Shown here in pieces: positions 9,210-17,926 of a stretch of 64,000 bases of DNA. This DNA is from Streptomyces sp. NBC_01275 (GTDB taxonomy: Bacteria; Actinomycetota; Actinomycetes; Streptomycetales; Streptomycetaceae), in assembly GCF_026340655.1 (NCBI RefSeq), contig NZ_JAPEOZ010000001.1:868001-932000 (forward strand), written 5' to 3'. Each line of letters starts with the position of its first letter. Positions within the stretch are counted from its first letter, which is position 1. The notes under the pieces were generated by a model that saw nothing but the letters and a program-made list of their open reading frames with translations, was not told where the DNA came from and made no database searches. Both the position numbers and the translations under genes were made by a program.

Positions 9210-9275
9210 CGGCGGAAGTCGACGACGAGCTTTGGGCGGCGATCCAGCCACTGCTGCCCCGCCGACCCACGACCG
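9210..9275 (+). mobile_element. IS5-family transposase N-terminal remnant
   Basis: The segment reads VDDELWAAIQPLLPRRP, the near-invariant start of actinobacterial IS5-family transposases (DELWxxIxPLLPP). The frame then degenerates and closes at 9340 with no DDE catalytic region. No terminal inverted repeats were found. It indicates past IS activity at the island's left edge. Confidence 0.6.
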
Positions 9276-9311
9276 TTGCCGCGGCGGTGAGCACAACGGA
9301 CGCCGCAAGTA

Positions 9312-9332
9312 GTTGGCCTGTCCAACAAGGCC
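9312..9332. promoter_or_regulatory. Candidate operator for the adjacent TetR regulator
   Basis: GTTGG-cctgt-CCAAC (9312-9326) is a perfect inverted repeat, and GGCCT/AGGCC (9315-9319 and 9328-9332) overlaps it. It sits 19 bp before the GTG start of the TetR gene, a typical autoregulatory position. Confidence 0.45.
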
Positions 9333-9350
9333 GCCGGTAAGGTCGTCCAT

Positions 9351-10091
9351 GTGACAGGGGAAGAGGCGACACCAGGAAAGTCGGGAGCGGCGTCCGGCAG
9401 GCAGCAGCGCCGGAGGCACCCCGATGATCCCGGTCGTCAGCGCGACCCGGTGGGCACCCGGCGGGCCATTCTGGCCGCCGCCGGCGCGGAGTTCGCCGCC
9501 CACGGTTTCGACGGGGCCCGGGTCGTGCGGATCGCGGAGTCGGCCGGCGTCAGCCATCAGCTGATCACCTACTACTTCGGGGGCAAACGCGGGCTGTACG
9601 AGGCGCTGAGCGATCAGTGGCTCGAGGAGTCCATGCGCGTCAGCCAGGCCCGTACCTTCGCGGATGCCGCGCGGCGCTACGTCCACTGGGCCCATGAGGA
9701 CCCCGCGTGGGTGCACACGCTGACGCGCGAAGAGCCCGGCACGCGCCCGCCCGCCGAGGACGAGCGGGCCGCCGAGCTGTTCAAGCACGTCGAGGAACTC
9801 CGCGCCCGGCAGGCGCGCGGTGAATTCCGGAGCGACCTCGACGTGGGAGCCGTGGCCCTCGTCTTCTTCGCCGCCTCGATCGCTCCGGTGGCCATCCCGT
9901 GGATCGCCCGTGAACTCGGCCAACAGGACCCAGAATCACCGGAGTTCATCGACCACTACGCGGAGCAGGTGGGCCGGATCGTCTCCGCGCTCGCCGAAGC
10001 GACAACAGCGACACAGACGGCACAGGCGGCACAGGCGGCACAGGCGGCACAGGACGAGAGCTCGCCGGTGGACGGCGAGCCCCAGGACTGA
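9351..10091 (+). CDS. TetR-family transcriptional regulator
   Basis: A 246-residue repressor. The helix-turn-helix lies at about residues 40-85 (ILAAAGAEFAAHGFDGARV, AESAGVSHQLITYYFGGK). The C-terminal half is a TetR_C ligand-binding bundle. The GTG at 9351 is the chosen start; the first 35 residues are basic and disordered. The C-terminus ends in a repeated TAQAAQAAQAAQ run coded by a 9-bp minisatellite. It converges on the Rieske module A genes, 52 bp apart, and is the likely local regulator of that module. Confidence 0.88.
   Translation: MTGEEATPGKSGAASGRQQRRRHPDDPGRQRDPVGTRRAILAAAGAEFAAHGFDGARVVRIAESAGVSHQLITYYFGGKRGLYEALSDQWLEESMRVSQARTFADAARRYVHWAHEDPAWVHTLTREEPGTRPPAEDERAAELFKHVEELRARQARGEFRSDLDVGAVALVFFAASIAPVAIPWIARELGQQDPESPEFIDHYAEQVGRIVSALAEATTATQTAQAAQAAQAAQDESSPVDGEPQD
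10013..10053 (+). repeat. 9-bp coding minisatellite (ACAGGCGGC)
   Basis: About four tandem copies of ACAGGCGGC lie inside the TetR gene and encode an in-frame AQA repeat. The unit length keeps the frame, so copy-number change would lengthen or shorten the tail without inactivating the protein. Confidence 0.7.
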
Positions 10092-10143
10092 CGACCACCG
10101 GATCCCCGACCGGATCCCTGGGTTCCGGGAGTCCGTGCGCCGC

Positions 10144-10587
10144 TCAGCCGGGCGGCAGCCGCCGGGCCATCTGGAGGTGCGCCAGCTGCCGGCCGCCCGA
10201 CGGGGAGCGCACCCAGACCCGAGTGACGGCGGCCTGGATGACGAACGGGGTGAGCTCGGGCACGAAGGCGACCCGCATCTCCTGCAGGCAGCTGACCACG
10301 GCCGTGGTGCCGAAGCGCTGGACGGTCACGTCATGGGTGTCCACCTGACTGGTACGCCCCAGGCGTGCCGCGTACCGCAGCCAGTCGTCGACGCCGTGGA
10401 TGTGGCCCACCGCCGAGTGCACGATCACGCAGTCGGGATGCATCAGGGCGCGGAGCGCCGGTTCCGGGTCCGGGAGGGTCTGTGCGACGAGCCAGGCGGC
10501 CTCGGCCTCCTCGACCGTGGCGGGAGCGGAGGCGGGGACGGGGGCAGCGGCGGCGAGGTCTTTTGCCGCGGTCGATGAGGTGGTCAC
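10144..10587 (-). CDS. NTF2/SnoaL-like protein A, coupled to a Rieske reductase
   Basis: A 147-residue protein with the small alpha+beta cone fold of the NTF2/SnoaL superfamily. The hallmark stretches are EEAEAAWLVAQ near the start, CVIVHSAVGHIHG in the middle, and CLQEMRV and TRVWV near the end. Two paralogues sit at 29256-29672 and 40062-40481 with the same AEAAWLVA box. The GTG start at 10587 overlaps the reductase stop as GTGA, so the two are co-translated. The role is unknown: it may be a divergent oxygenase small subunit, a substrate/product-binding isomerase, or an assembly partner. Confidence 0.85.
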   Translation of the reverse strand: MTTSSTAAKDLAAAAPVPASAPATVEEAEAAWLVAQTLPDPEPALRALMHPDCVIVHSAVGHIHGVDDWLRYAARLGRTSQVDTHDVTVQRFGTTAVVSCLQEMRVAFVPELTPFVIQAAVTRVWVRSPSGGRQLAHLQMARRLPPG

Positions 10588-11549
10588 AGCTCCAGCTCCA
10601 GGATCGGGGACTTCGACCGGGACGAGCACGGGGTGAACAGACCCTCCCCGCGCTCCTCGTCGGTCAGGACGTCGTCCCGGTGGTCGGGCTCACCGGCGCG
10701 CACCCGCACGATGCATTCGCCGCAGATGCCCTGTCCGCACGAGTTGGGCGCCTCGACGCCGTTCGCCAGCAGGACGTCCAGGACGCTCTGGTCCTCGGGA
10801 ACGAGGTACTCCGCTCCCGTGGAGGACAGGCGCACGGTGAATCCGCCCTCCCCTCCCCCGCCGGGCTCGGCCGCGACCGGGGGCGAGGCGCTGAAGCGCT
10901 CCTTGTGCAGGGCGGACGCGGGCCATCCGAGCTCGGCCGCCCGCCCCAGCGCGTAGTCCATGAAGCCGCCGGGGCCGCAGACGTAGACCGCGGTCCCGGG
11001 AGCGGGGTCCCCCAAGTCGCTTCCCAGATCCAAGCGTTGCTCCGGGGGCTCGTCGTCGAAGTGGAGGGTGACCCGTGGGTGGTGCTCCAGGTCGGCGAGG
11101 AAGGCGGCCTCGCTCCGGCTGCGGGCGCAGTAGTGCAGGTGGTAGTCGCCCCCGGTGGCGTCGAGGCTCTGGGCCATCGACAGCAGCGGGGTGATGCCGA
11201 TGCCGCCCGCGAGAAGCACGTGCCGACGCGCGGACGTCAGGCCGAAGCGGTTGCGCGGCGCCGCGATGCGCAGGGTGTCGCCCTCGGCGAGGGCGTGCAT
11301 GGCGCGTGAACCGCCGCGCGAGGCGGGCTCGTCGAGGACCGCGAGCCGGTACTGCTTGCGGATGCCCGGTGGTCCGCACAGGGAGTACTGCCGGATCAGC
11401 CCCGCCGTACCGACCTGTACGTCGATGTGGGCGCCCGGCTCGTACTCCCACAGCTCGTCGCCGTCGGCCCGGGCGAGGTCGAAGACCGCGATTCTCGGCG
11501 TGGCGTCGTACCGGGCCACGACGACCGCGTCCGTCCAGGTGGTGCTCAC
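10584..11549 (-). CDS. Rieske oxygenase reductase A (FMN, NADH, C-terminal 2Fe-2S)
   Basis: A 321-residue electron-transfer protein of the phthalate dioxygenase reductase/VanB class. The order is flavin domain (RQYSLCGPP), NAD domain (LLAGGIGITPLLSMA, YVCGPGGFMD), then a plant-type ferredoxin with cysteines in NSCGQGICGEC and a final Cys in FTPCSS. It passes NADH electrons to the oxygenase encoded upstream. The GTG start at 11549 lies 7 bp after the oxygenase stop. Confidence 0.93.
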   Translation of the reverse strand: MSTTWTDAVVVARYDATPRIAVFDLARADGDELWEYEPGAHIDVQVGTAGLIRQYSLCGPPGIRKQYRLAVLDEPASRGGSRAMHALAEGDTLRIAAPRNRFGLTSARRHVLLAGGIGITPLLSMAQSLDATGGDYHLHYCARSRSEAAFLADLEHHPRVTLHFDDEPPEQRLDLGSDLGDPAPGTAVYVCGPGGFMDYALGRAAELGWPASALHKERFSASPPVAAEPGGGGEGGFTVRLSSTGAEYLVPEDQSVLDVLLANGVEAPNSCGQGICGECIVRVRAGEPDHRDDVLTDEERGEGLFTPCSSRSKSPILELEL

Positions 11550-11556
11550 GCTTCGG

Positions 11557-12855
11557 TCACGCCCCTGCCGCCGTGGGCGCTGCCGCCCGGTCCGTCCCCG
11601 TGGGCGCCTCCGGCCGGGTGACGAGGCCGGCCTCCACACGGCGGACCGGCTCGCCGGGGGCGGCGACGCCGAGCGGGGTGCGTCCGGCCTCGACGTCGTC
11701 CAGCATGGTGCGCAGCATGCGCCGGAGCATGACAACGCCCCTGTCGGACGGCGCCAGGGTCTCTTCGGAGTGCTGGGTAATGGGACCCTGTGACCACTGG
11801 GCCTCGTAGTCGCCGGGAAAGCGCTGTTTCTCCTCCTCGCTCAGCTGCCAGCCGTCCTTGCCGTTCTGCTTGATGCCGAACATGAAGGACGTGGCCCGCT
11901 CGGGGTCTGCGGAGCGGATGGAGAAGACCAGCCGGTGGTGGGTGTCGTCGGCGGGGACGACCCAGATCAGCATGTCGTTGCGGACGTCGGGGGTCGAGCG
12001 GATGAAGTCGGGCAGGGCGATGATGTTGGGCAGCATGCACTCCACCGACCACTCCAGGTCGACGGGTGCGCCACCGTCGCCCTTGGTGTCCTGGTAGCGC
12101 CAGACGTACTTCACGCCGTTGTCGGTGCGGTGGTAGGTGGTGCGCTCGGCGGCGGTGCGGTGGTCGTAGTAGTGCTCGGGGAAGCCGGTCGTGCCGGTGC
12201 CCTGGAACTGGAACCCGCTGTGGTTGGAGTGCAGCCACGCGGCGTGGACGGGGTCGACGGCGTTCTCGAACAGCTGGAGCCAGTTGTAGTCCTGCTCCAG
12301 GCCGATGACCTCGGCGCCGGGCACCATCCAGCTGGTGTGGTAGCTCTCGCCCTCGCCCAGGGGTTCGAGGCTGTCGTAGTGCGGCAGCGGGGGCTTGAGC
12401 TCGGGCGGGCCCATGTAGACGAAGACCAGGCCGTAGGCCTCCTCCACCGGATACCACGGCTGACGTGCGAGATTGCGGCGCTTGCCGCCGTCGGGTTCGC
12501 AGGCCTGGTCCAGGCAGCGGCCCTGCACGTCGAACTTCCAGCCGTGGTAGCAGCAGCGGATGCCGTCCTCCTCGACGCGGCCGTAGAAGAGGCTGCTGCC
12601 GCGGTGCGCGCACCGCTCGAAGACGACGCCGGGGCGGCCCTGGCCGTCCCGGAAGACGATCAGGTTCTCGCCCAGCAGGCGCACGCGGTGCGGAACGTCG
12701 CTGGTCAGGGCGGTGGAGCTGGCGATCGGCTGCCAGTGGCGGCGCAGCGCCTCGCCCATCGGGGCGCCGGGGCCGACCTCGGTCAGGCGGGCGTCGTGGG
12801 AGGAGGGCTTACGGCCGTAGCCGGTTCCCGTGTCGGGCTCGGTCGGGTCGGTCAT
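11557..12855 (-). CDS. Rieske non-heme iron oxygenase A (phthalate 4,5-dioxygenase/O-demethylase-like)
   Basis: A 432-residue oxygenase. The Rieske 2Fe-2S ligands are Cys82, His84 (CAHRG) and Cys101, His104 (CCYHGW). The mononuclear iron site is visible as DPVHAAWLH. Its length and C-terminal form fit the homotrimeric alpha-only class (phthalate, vanillate, dicamba type), which hydroxylates or O-demethylates aromatic substrates. The ATG at 12855 sits 9 nt after GAGGAG; an ATG at 12864 directly abuts that ribosome site and is less likely. Module B carries a clear paralogue. The substrate is unknown. Confidence 0.93.
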   Translation of the reverse strand: MTDPTEPDTGTGYGRKPSSHDARLTEVGPGAPMGEALRRHWQPIASSTALTSDVPHRVRLLGENLIVFRDGQGRPGVVFERCAHRGSSLFYGRVEEDGIRCCYHGWKFDVQGRCLDQACEPDGGKRRNLARQPWYPVEEAYGLVFVYMGPPELKPPLPHYDSLEPLGEGESYHTSWMVPGAEVIGLEQDYNWLQLFENAVDPVHAAWLHSNHSGFQFQGTGTTGFPEHYYDHRTAAERTTYHRTDNGVKYVWRYQDTKGDGGAPVDLEWSVECMLPNIIALPDFIRSTPDVRNDMLIWVVPADDTHHRLVFSIRSADPERATSFMFGIKQNGKDGWQLSEEEKQRFPGDYEAQWSQGPITQHSEETLAPSDRGVVMLRRMLRTMLDDVEAGRTPLGVAAPGEPVRRVEAGLVTRPEAPTGTDRAAAPTAAGA

Positions 12856-13062
12856 GTGGACCATCTCCTCGGCGTTGAGGCAGGGGGACGCGTGTACGAG
12901 GGCCGTTCGAGGGGTCGGACAGTCCGCGGTCGAGGCTGCTTCGCGCTGTCGCGAGGCGTTGCGGTGCGAGTGTGCGGCGGCTCTCCGGCACCCTCGGGCA
13001 GAGGGACGGACAGGGGCGGACGGGCACGGCGAGCGGTGTGTGCCCCTGAGGCGTTTCATGCC

Positions 13063-13091
13063 GTTGTACGGCCCTGATGAAAAACTGTCAA
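13063..13091 (-). promoter_or_regulatory. Consensus sigma-70-type promoter for Rieske module A
   Basis: Read on the minus strand, TTGACA (13091-13086) is followed after exactly 17 bp by TACAAC (13068-13063). This is a near-perfect -35/-10 pair in an AT-rich island. It would give a leader of about 200 nt before the oxygenase start at 12855. That leader contains no convincing gene. Confidence 0.7.
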
Positions 13092-13304
13092 TGGCTCCGA
13101 CCTGCTTTGATGAATTACTTGCAGCCCCCTGTCGGATCGCCGGACGCCCTTGTTACGGTGACCCGGCACCGAGGTGACGCCCCGCTCGCGGACTTGGCCG
13201 CACCTCGTGACAACACCTGAGAACGTGCCGAGCCGGCGACCGCCTCCCCGCGATTTTCCGCAGCTCCTCCAGCGCGCGTTCGCTCCAGAGCCGAAGGAGA
13301 CGAG

Positions 13305-13337
13305 ATGTCCGGACCCAGCGCAGGACCCTCCGTATGA
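13305..13337 (+). CDS. Ten-residue leader peptide coupled to the GMC oxidoreductase
   Basis: An ideal ribosome site, GAAGGAG (13293-13299), precedes an ATG at 13305 that opens a 10-codon frame, [10 protein letters not shown]. Its stop overlaps the GMC start as ATGA (13334-13337). The GMC ATG has no good ribosome site of its own. The peptide therefore probably delivers ribosomes to the operon by translational coupling. It has no residue bias that would suggest classic attenuation. Confidence 0.5.
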   Translation: MSGPSAGPSV

Positions 13338-14995
13338 GCGCCGGGCACGGCGCCGAGTACGACTACGTCGTCGTCGGCGCGGGTACGGCCGGCTGCGTCC
13401 TCGCCGCGCGCCTGTCCGCGGCCACCGGGACACGGGTGCTGCTGATCGAGGCCGGCCCGCCCGCGGACCGCGGTCTGCTCGTTCAACTCCCCCTCGGGGT
13501 CGGGCTGCTGTCGGGACGCAAGGACATCGGCTGGGGTTACGAGTCGGAGCCCGAGCCGGGCCTGAACGGCAGGCGTATCCCGGTCCCGCGTGGCCGGCTG
13601 GTCGGCGGCACCGGATCGGTCAACGGCTCGACCCATGTCCGCGCGCACCGCCTCGACTACGACGACTGGGTCACGTCCGGTGCGAAGGGCTGGGGTTGGG
13701 ATGACCTGCTGCCGTACTTCCGCCGCTCGGAGAGCAGTTGGCGCGGGGACACCGAGCACCACGGCGGGTACGGACCCGTCACCGTGTCGACCACGGTCCG
13801 GCGAGGTCCCTTCGGCCGCCGTCTGGACCGCGCCGCCCGATCGCTGGGCATCGAGTTCCCCGACGACACCCAGAGCGGGGACCCCACCGGAGCAGGCCAG
13901 GTCGAGAACGCCATCCACCGCGGGCGACGGCACAGCACCGCCGCCGCGTACCTGCGCCCCGCGCTGCGGCGACGCCCCGGCCTCGCCCTGCTCACCGGGG
14001 TGCTGGTGGACACGCTCGTGCTCGACCGGGGACGCGTGACGGGCGTCCGTGTCGTGAAGGGCGGACAGAGCCGGGTGATCCGGGCGGCCCACGAGGTCGT
14101 GGTCTGCGCGGGTGTCTACAACTCGCCGCAGCTGCTGATGCGTTCGGGCATCGGACCGGCGGATCACCTGCGCGAGCACGGCATCGAACCGGTGGCGGAC
14201 CTGGCCGGCGTCGGCGCCAACCTCCAGGACCACCCGGCGGCCCCCGTGCTGTTCGACGTCAGGGATCCGGTGACCTTCCACGAGCACCTGCGCGTCGACC
14301 GCGCGGCAGTGGGCGCGCTCCGCTGGCTGCTCACGGGGAACGGTCCGCTGGCCGGGATGCCCGAGTTCCTCTCCGCCTACATTCGCACCCGCCCCGACCT
14401 GGACCGTCCCGACGGGTTCCTCGGCATCCTGGCCGGCGGTTTCGACGCCCGGCCGTGGTTCCCCGGCATCCGGCCGCTGAAGGACCGGCACTGCGTGGCC
14501 CTCAACGCCGTCGCGACCCCCCGCAGCCGCGGCGAGGTCAGGCTGGGCTCCGCCGACCCGGCCGCCCCGCCGCGGATCACGTTCAACCTGCTCACCGAGC
14601 CGGAGGACGTCGCCGCGCTGCGGGAGACCGTGCGCACCACGCTGGCCCTCCTGCGCAGCCCGGAGGTCTCCCCGATGATCCGGGCGGAGCTCGCGCCGGG
14701 CCCCGACGTGCGCACCGACGCCGACTTCGAGCGCTATCTGCGCGAGACCGGCTACTCCGCCAACCACGCCTGCGGCACGTGCGCCATCGGAACCTCCGAG
14801 ACCGCGGTCGTCGACCCCGAGCTGCGGGTGCGCGGCATCGACGGACTGCGTGTCGTCGACGCGTCGGTGCTGCCGACCGTGCCCGGCGCGAACATCAACG
14901 CCACCGTCATCGCCGTGGCGGAGAAGGCCTCGGACCTGATCCGCGGGATCCCGGCAGCCTCCGGTGCCCCGCTCCGTGAGAGGACCGCGGGATGA
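13334..14995 (+). CDS. GMC-family FAD oxidoreductase (choline dehydrogenase-like)
   Basis: A 553-residue alcohol oxidase/dehydrogenase. The FAD-binding loop is [17 protein letters not shown] near residue 12. The GMC signatures are [17 protein letters not shown] (about 93-109) and [13 protein letters not shown] (about 258). The C-terminal active-site region contains [10 protein letters not shown] (catalytic His) and PGANINATV. It is first in a plus-strand operon with ATGA overlap to the next gene. It probably oxidises a benzylic or side-chain alcohol of the island's substrate, which is inference from context. Confidence 0.9.
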   Translation: MSAGHGAEYDYVVVGAGTAGCVLAARLSAATGTRVLLIEAGPPADRGLLVQLPLGVGLLSGRKDIGWGYESEPEPGLNGRRIPVPRGRLVGGTGSVNGSTHVRAHRLDYDDWVTSGAKGWGWDDLLPYFRRSESSWRGDTEHHGGYGPVTVSTTVRRGPFGRRLDRAARSLGIEFPDDTQSGDPTGAGQVENAIHRGRRHSTAAAYLRPALRRRPGLALLTGVLVDTLVLDRGRVTGVRVVKGGQSRVIRAAHEVVVCAGVYNSPQLLMRSGIGPADHLREHGIEPVADLAGVGANLQDHPAAPVLFDVRDPVTFHEHLRVDRAAVGALRWLLTGNGPLAGMPEFLSAYIRTRPDLDRPDGFLGILAGGFDARPWFPGIRPLKDRHCVALNAVATPRSRGEVRLGSADPAAPPRITFNLLTEPEDVAALRETVRTTLALLRSPEVSPMIRAELAPGPDVRTDADFERYLRETGYSANHACGTCAIGTSETAVVDPELRVRGIDGLRVVDASVLPTVPGANINATVIAVAEKASDLIRGIPAASGAPLRERTAG

Positions 14996-15414
14996 GGGAA
15001 CCACTGTCGTACGCCATCGCGCACAAGGCGGCCGAGGCCGCGCTGGACGCGGCCCGGGCCGAGGGGGCGCGGATCTGCGTGGCGGTCGTCAACCGCAGCG
15101 GCATCACCAAGGTGCTGCTCAGCGACGACGGAGTCGGCCCCATCGGGATCGAGACCGCGCGCCGCAAGGCCTACACCGCCGCCGTCACCGGCGTGCCGAC
15201 CTCGAAGTTCGCCGCTTTCGCCGCGTCACCCGCGATGGCGGTCGCGCCCGTGCACCACGTCGACGCCGGCCTCCTCGCCGTACCGGGCGGGGTGCCCATC
15301 ACCGTGGACGACGGCGAGGTCATCGGTGCCGTCGGCGTCGGCGGAGCCGACGCCGAGACCGACGAACGACTCGCCTCCCGCGCCCTGGAAAGCCTGAAGG
15401 ACCTGACCGCGTGA
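14992..15414 (+). CDS. HbpS/GlcG-family protein (DUF336), copy 1
   Basis: A 140-residue protein starting [18 protein letters not shown]. It has the family core [18 protein letters not shown], the ARRKAYTAA helix, [20 protein letters not shown] and the closing ADAETDE. HbpS of Streptomyces binds heme and GlcG is of uncertain function; related proteins occur in many catabolic operons. A paralogue with the same N-terminus lies at 25564-25986, beside the second Rieske module. There is no signal peptide, so it is cytosolic. Confidence 0.88.
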   Translation: MREPLSYAIAHKAAEAALDAARAEGARICVAVVNRSGITKVLLSDDGVGPIGIETARRKAYTAAVTGVPTSKFAAFAASPAMAVAPVHHVDAGLLAVPGGVPITVDDGEVIGAVGVGGADAETDERLASRALESLKDLTA

Positions 15415-15451
15415 GCGCCTCTGCCGCCCGTGACACCAAAGGAGAACGACC

Positions 15452-16528
15452 GTGATCGAGGACTTCCTCGTCGTCGAGGGCGTGGCCCACAACTACAACT
15501 TCCGGCCCGAGAACTGCGTCAACCCGCACATCGGAGCGGCCATCGGCGAGCACCTCTACGGCCTGCACAAGCGGGTCAGCGGCCCCGAATACACCCTCGA
15601 ACGCTCCACCTACATGCAGGGCGCGGGCGCGGACATCATCGGCCGGGCCCTGCTCGCGGAGAGCCAGACCGACGTGATCGCCTACCACGAGACGCCCATC
15701 TACGGCCACTTCCGGGACGGGGGCTCGGCGCTGGGCTTCGGCCTTGAGATGCGCGAGAAGTGGCCGGAGCGCGTGCTGATCTACGGCGCGGTGTCCCCGC
15801 TGCACCCCGGCGCCCTGGACCGGGTGGACGAGCTGGTGGAGAAGCACCGGGTCAACGCCCTCAAGCTCTATCCGATCGACGTCGTCGAGGGCCGGGCGAC
15901 CGCGCTGGACATGGGTGACCCGGAGATCTGCTTCCCGCTGTTGGAGCGGGCCCGGCAGCACGGTCTGAAGGTCGTGGCCATCCACAAGGCCCTCCCGGTC
16001 GGGCCCGGGCCGACCTCCGCCCTCGGGATGAGCGACGTGGAAGCCGCCGCGCTGGCCTTCCCCGACCTCACCTTCGAAGTCGTCCACGGCGGCATGGCCT
16101 TCGTCGAGGAGACGGCCCTTCAGCTGGAGTCCTTCCACAACATATGGGTCAACCTGGAGGCCACGTCGTTCATGGCGGTCTACGCGCCCCGCCGCTTCGC
16201 CCAGGCATTGGGTGCCTTCCTCCAGGCCGGCGCCGCCGAGCGGATCATCTGGGCGACCGGCTGCGACGCCGTCCACCCCCGGCCGGCGATCGAGGCGTTC
16301 TGGAACTTCGAGATGCCCCGTGACCTGATCGAGGAGTACGGGCTGCCCGAGCTCACCAAGGAGATCAAGGCCGGCATCCTCGGCCGCAACTTCCTGCGGA
16401 TGCACGGAATCGACGAGAAGGACCTCCGCGAGCGCATCCGAGGCGACGAGTTCGACACCACCGAACTCCGGGAGCCGTGGGGCGGACGCGTCGCCCCGGT
16501 CGACGACGCGTTGGCCGGTGCCCGATGA
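15452..16528 (+). CDS. Amidohydrolase-superfamily protein (ACMSD/resorcylate decarboxylase-like)
   Basis: A 358-residue TIM-barrel protein from a GTG start preceded by AAGGAGA. The barrel-end residues visible are His in VVAIHKALP, His in EVVHGGMAF, and Asp in ATGCDAVHPRP, as in the Amidohydro_2 family of decarboxylases and hydrolases. The usual N-terminal HxH metal motif is not obvious; the place is taken by EGVAHNYNF. Decarboxylation or hydrolysis of a ring carboxylate or ring-opened product is the best guess. It overlaps the next gene as ATGA. Confidence 0.82.
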   Translation: MIEDFLVVEGVAHNYNFRPENCVNPHIGAAIGEHLYGLHKRVSGPEYTLERSTYMQGAGADIIGRALLAESQTDVIAYHETPIYGHFRDGGSALGFGLEMREKWPERVLIYGAVSPLHPGALDRVDELVEKHRVNALKLYPIDVVEGRATALDMGDPEICFPLLERARQHGLKVVAIHKALPVGPGPTSALGMSDVEAAALAFPDLTFEVVHGGMAFVEETALQLESFHNIWVNLEATSFMAVYAPRRFAQALGAFLQAGAAERIIWATGCDAVHPRPAIEAFWNFEMPRDLIEEYGLPELTKEIKAGILGRNFLRMHGIDEKDLRERIRGDEFDTTELREPWGGRVAPVDDALAGAR

Positions 16529-16923
16529 CGGTCACGGAAACCCAGGTCCGCGCGACGCTCAACGAGATCCTCGATCCGTGCAGCATCACCGCGGGAGTCC
16601 CCGCCGGGCTCGACGACATGGGACTCGTCGGTGACATTCGCGTACAGGACGACGGCGCCGGCGGTCAGCGCATCGCGGTCACCGTCGGCGTGACCGAGCC
16701 GAGCTGCGTGCTCATCGGCTCGTTCGCGACCGAGGCCCAGGTCCGGCTCACGGCTCTGCCCGGTGTCTCCGCGGTGGACGTGCGGCTGGCGGACGACTTC
16801 GACTGGACCCCGGACAGGCTCGCACCGCACTACCGGCAACGGCTCGACGAACACCGTGAACACAAGCGTCGTGCCCTCCCCCTTCTCGCCATGACCAGGA
16901 CAGGACCAGCCGTTGACCAGTGA
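16525..16923 (+). CDS. MIP18/PaaD-like (DUF59) iron-sulfur assembly-type protein
   Basis: A 132-residue protein with an N-terminal DUF59 domain: LNEILDPCSI, the GLVGDIRV strand, TVGVTEPSCVLIGSF with the conserved Cys, and VSAVDVRLADDFDW. Relatives help load Fe-S clusters or serve multicomponent oxygenases, as PaaD does in phenylacetate degradation. Lying within an oxygenase island, a role in maturing the Rieske or reductase clusters is reasonable but inferred. Overlaps on both sides (ATGA upstream, 11 bp downstream) show tight coupling. Confidence 0.82.
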   Translation: MTVTETQVRATLNEILDPCSITAGVPAGLDDMGLVGDIRVQDDGAGGQRIAVTVGVTEPSCVLIGSFATEAQVRLTALPGVSAVDVRLADDFDWTPDRLAPHYRQRLDEHREHKRRALPLLAMTRTGPAVDQ

Positions 16924-17926
16924 GACCCCACAGGAGCCGTACACCTCCGACCCGACGGCCGTGGCGGCGAACAACGCCGCGGTCATGGGCCGCTTCATGG
17001 AAGGGCTCAGCCGGGCACCGCTCCCGCCCGAGAGGGTCGACCCGACGTCCGTCCGGGTGGTGCGCGACATCGCGTACGGCGCGGCGCCGGGCGCGGAACT
17101 GCGGATGGATCTGTACCTGCCGACGACGTCCGCGACGGCTCCCACCCCCGTGATCGTATGGCTGCCGGGTGGCGGCTGGCGGCATCAGCGCCGGGGCTAC
17201 GGGCCCCGCTTGACCCGGCTCTTCGCCGAACGCGGATACGCCATGGCGGACATCGAGTACCGCTCCTCCGAGGTCGCCGTCTGGCCCGCGCAACTGCACG
17301 ACGTCCAGGACGCGTTGGGCCGCCTGCACGACCTCGCGGACACCCACGGCCTGGACCCGGCGTCGATCGGCCTGTGGGGCAGCTCGTCAGGCGCGCACCT
17401 CGCACTGCTCACGGCCTTCGCCACCGACGCCGACGGTTCCCCCGCGGTGCCCGGCGTACGCGCGGTGGTGGCGGGCTATCCCCCGACCGACCTGCTCCGG
17501 CTCAATGAGGACGCGCTGCCCGGTGGAATGCTGGGCGTGGATCCCTCCGATCCGGCGTGGGGTCTGCTGGGCGGCCGGCCGTCGGACCGGGCCGCCGCCG
17601 CGGTCGAGGCCAGCCCGGCCCGGCAGGCCCACCCGCGGGTGCCGCCCGTGCTGCTCCTGCACGGCGACGCCGACCTGCTCATCGGCCCGGCCCAGAGCCG
17701 CCGCCTCCACGACACCCTGGTCGCCGCGGGCGCCGAGTCCCATCTGCTGCTGGTGCACGGCGCCGACCACGGCCTCCTCAACACCGGCGCCTGGGAACTG
17801 AACCCCATGACGGCCACGGTGCGGTCCTCGCACTCGCCGGACGCCGAGGCCTCCGTGCGGCTGACCCCCCAGCTGATCGAGCGCTTCTTCGACCGCCACC
17901 TGCGAACGGACCCCTGGAACACCTGA
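16913..17926 (+). CDS. Alpha/beta hydrolase (esterase/HSL-like)
   Basis: A 337-residue hydrolase. The oxyanion motif is VWLPGGGWRHQ, the nucleophile elbow is GLWGSSSGAHLALL, and the acid and His are in LLHGDADLLIG and VHGADHGLL. The start is the TTG at 16913, which overlaps the preceding gene; the next in-frame ATG would cut into the conserved N-terminus only slightly (16985) and is the alternative. It is last in the five-gene operon and may hydrolyse an ester, lactone or ring-cleavage product. No signal peptide. Confidence 0.85.
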   Translation: MTSETPQEPYTSDPTAVAANNAAVMGRFMEGLSRAPLPPERVDPTSVRVVRDIAYGAAPGAELRMDLYLPTTSATAPTPVIVWLPGGGWRHQRRGYGPRLTRLFAERGYAMADIEYRSSEVAVWPAQLHDVQDALGRLHDLADTHGLDPASIGLWGSSSGAHLALLTAFATDADGSPAVPGVRAVVAGYPPTDLLRLNEDALPGGMLGVDPSDPAWGLLGGRPSDRAAAAVEASPARQAHPRVPPVLLLHGDADLLIGPAQSRRLHDTLVAAGAESHLLLVHGADHGLLNTGAWELNPMTATVRSSHSPDAEASVRLTPQLIERFFDRHLRTDPWNT

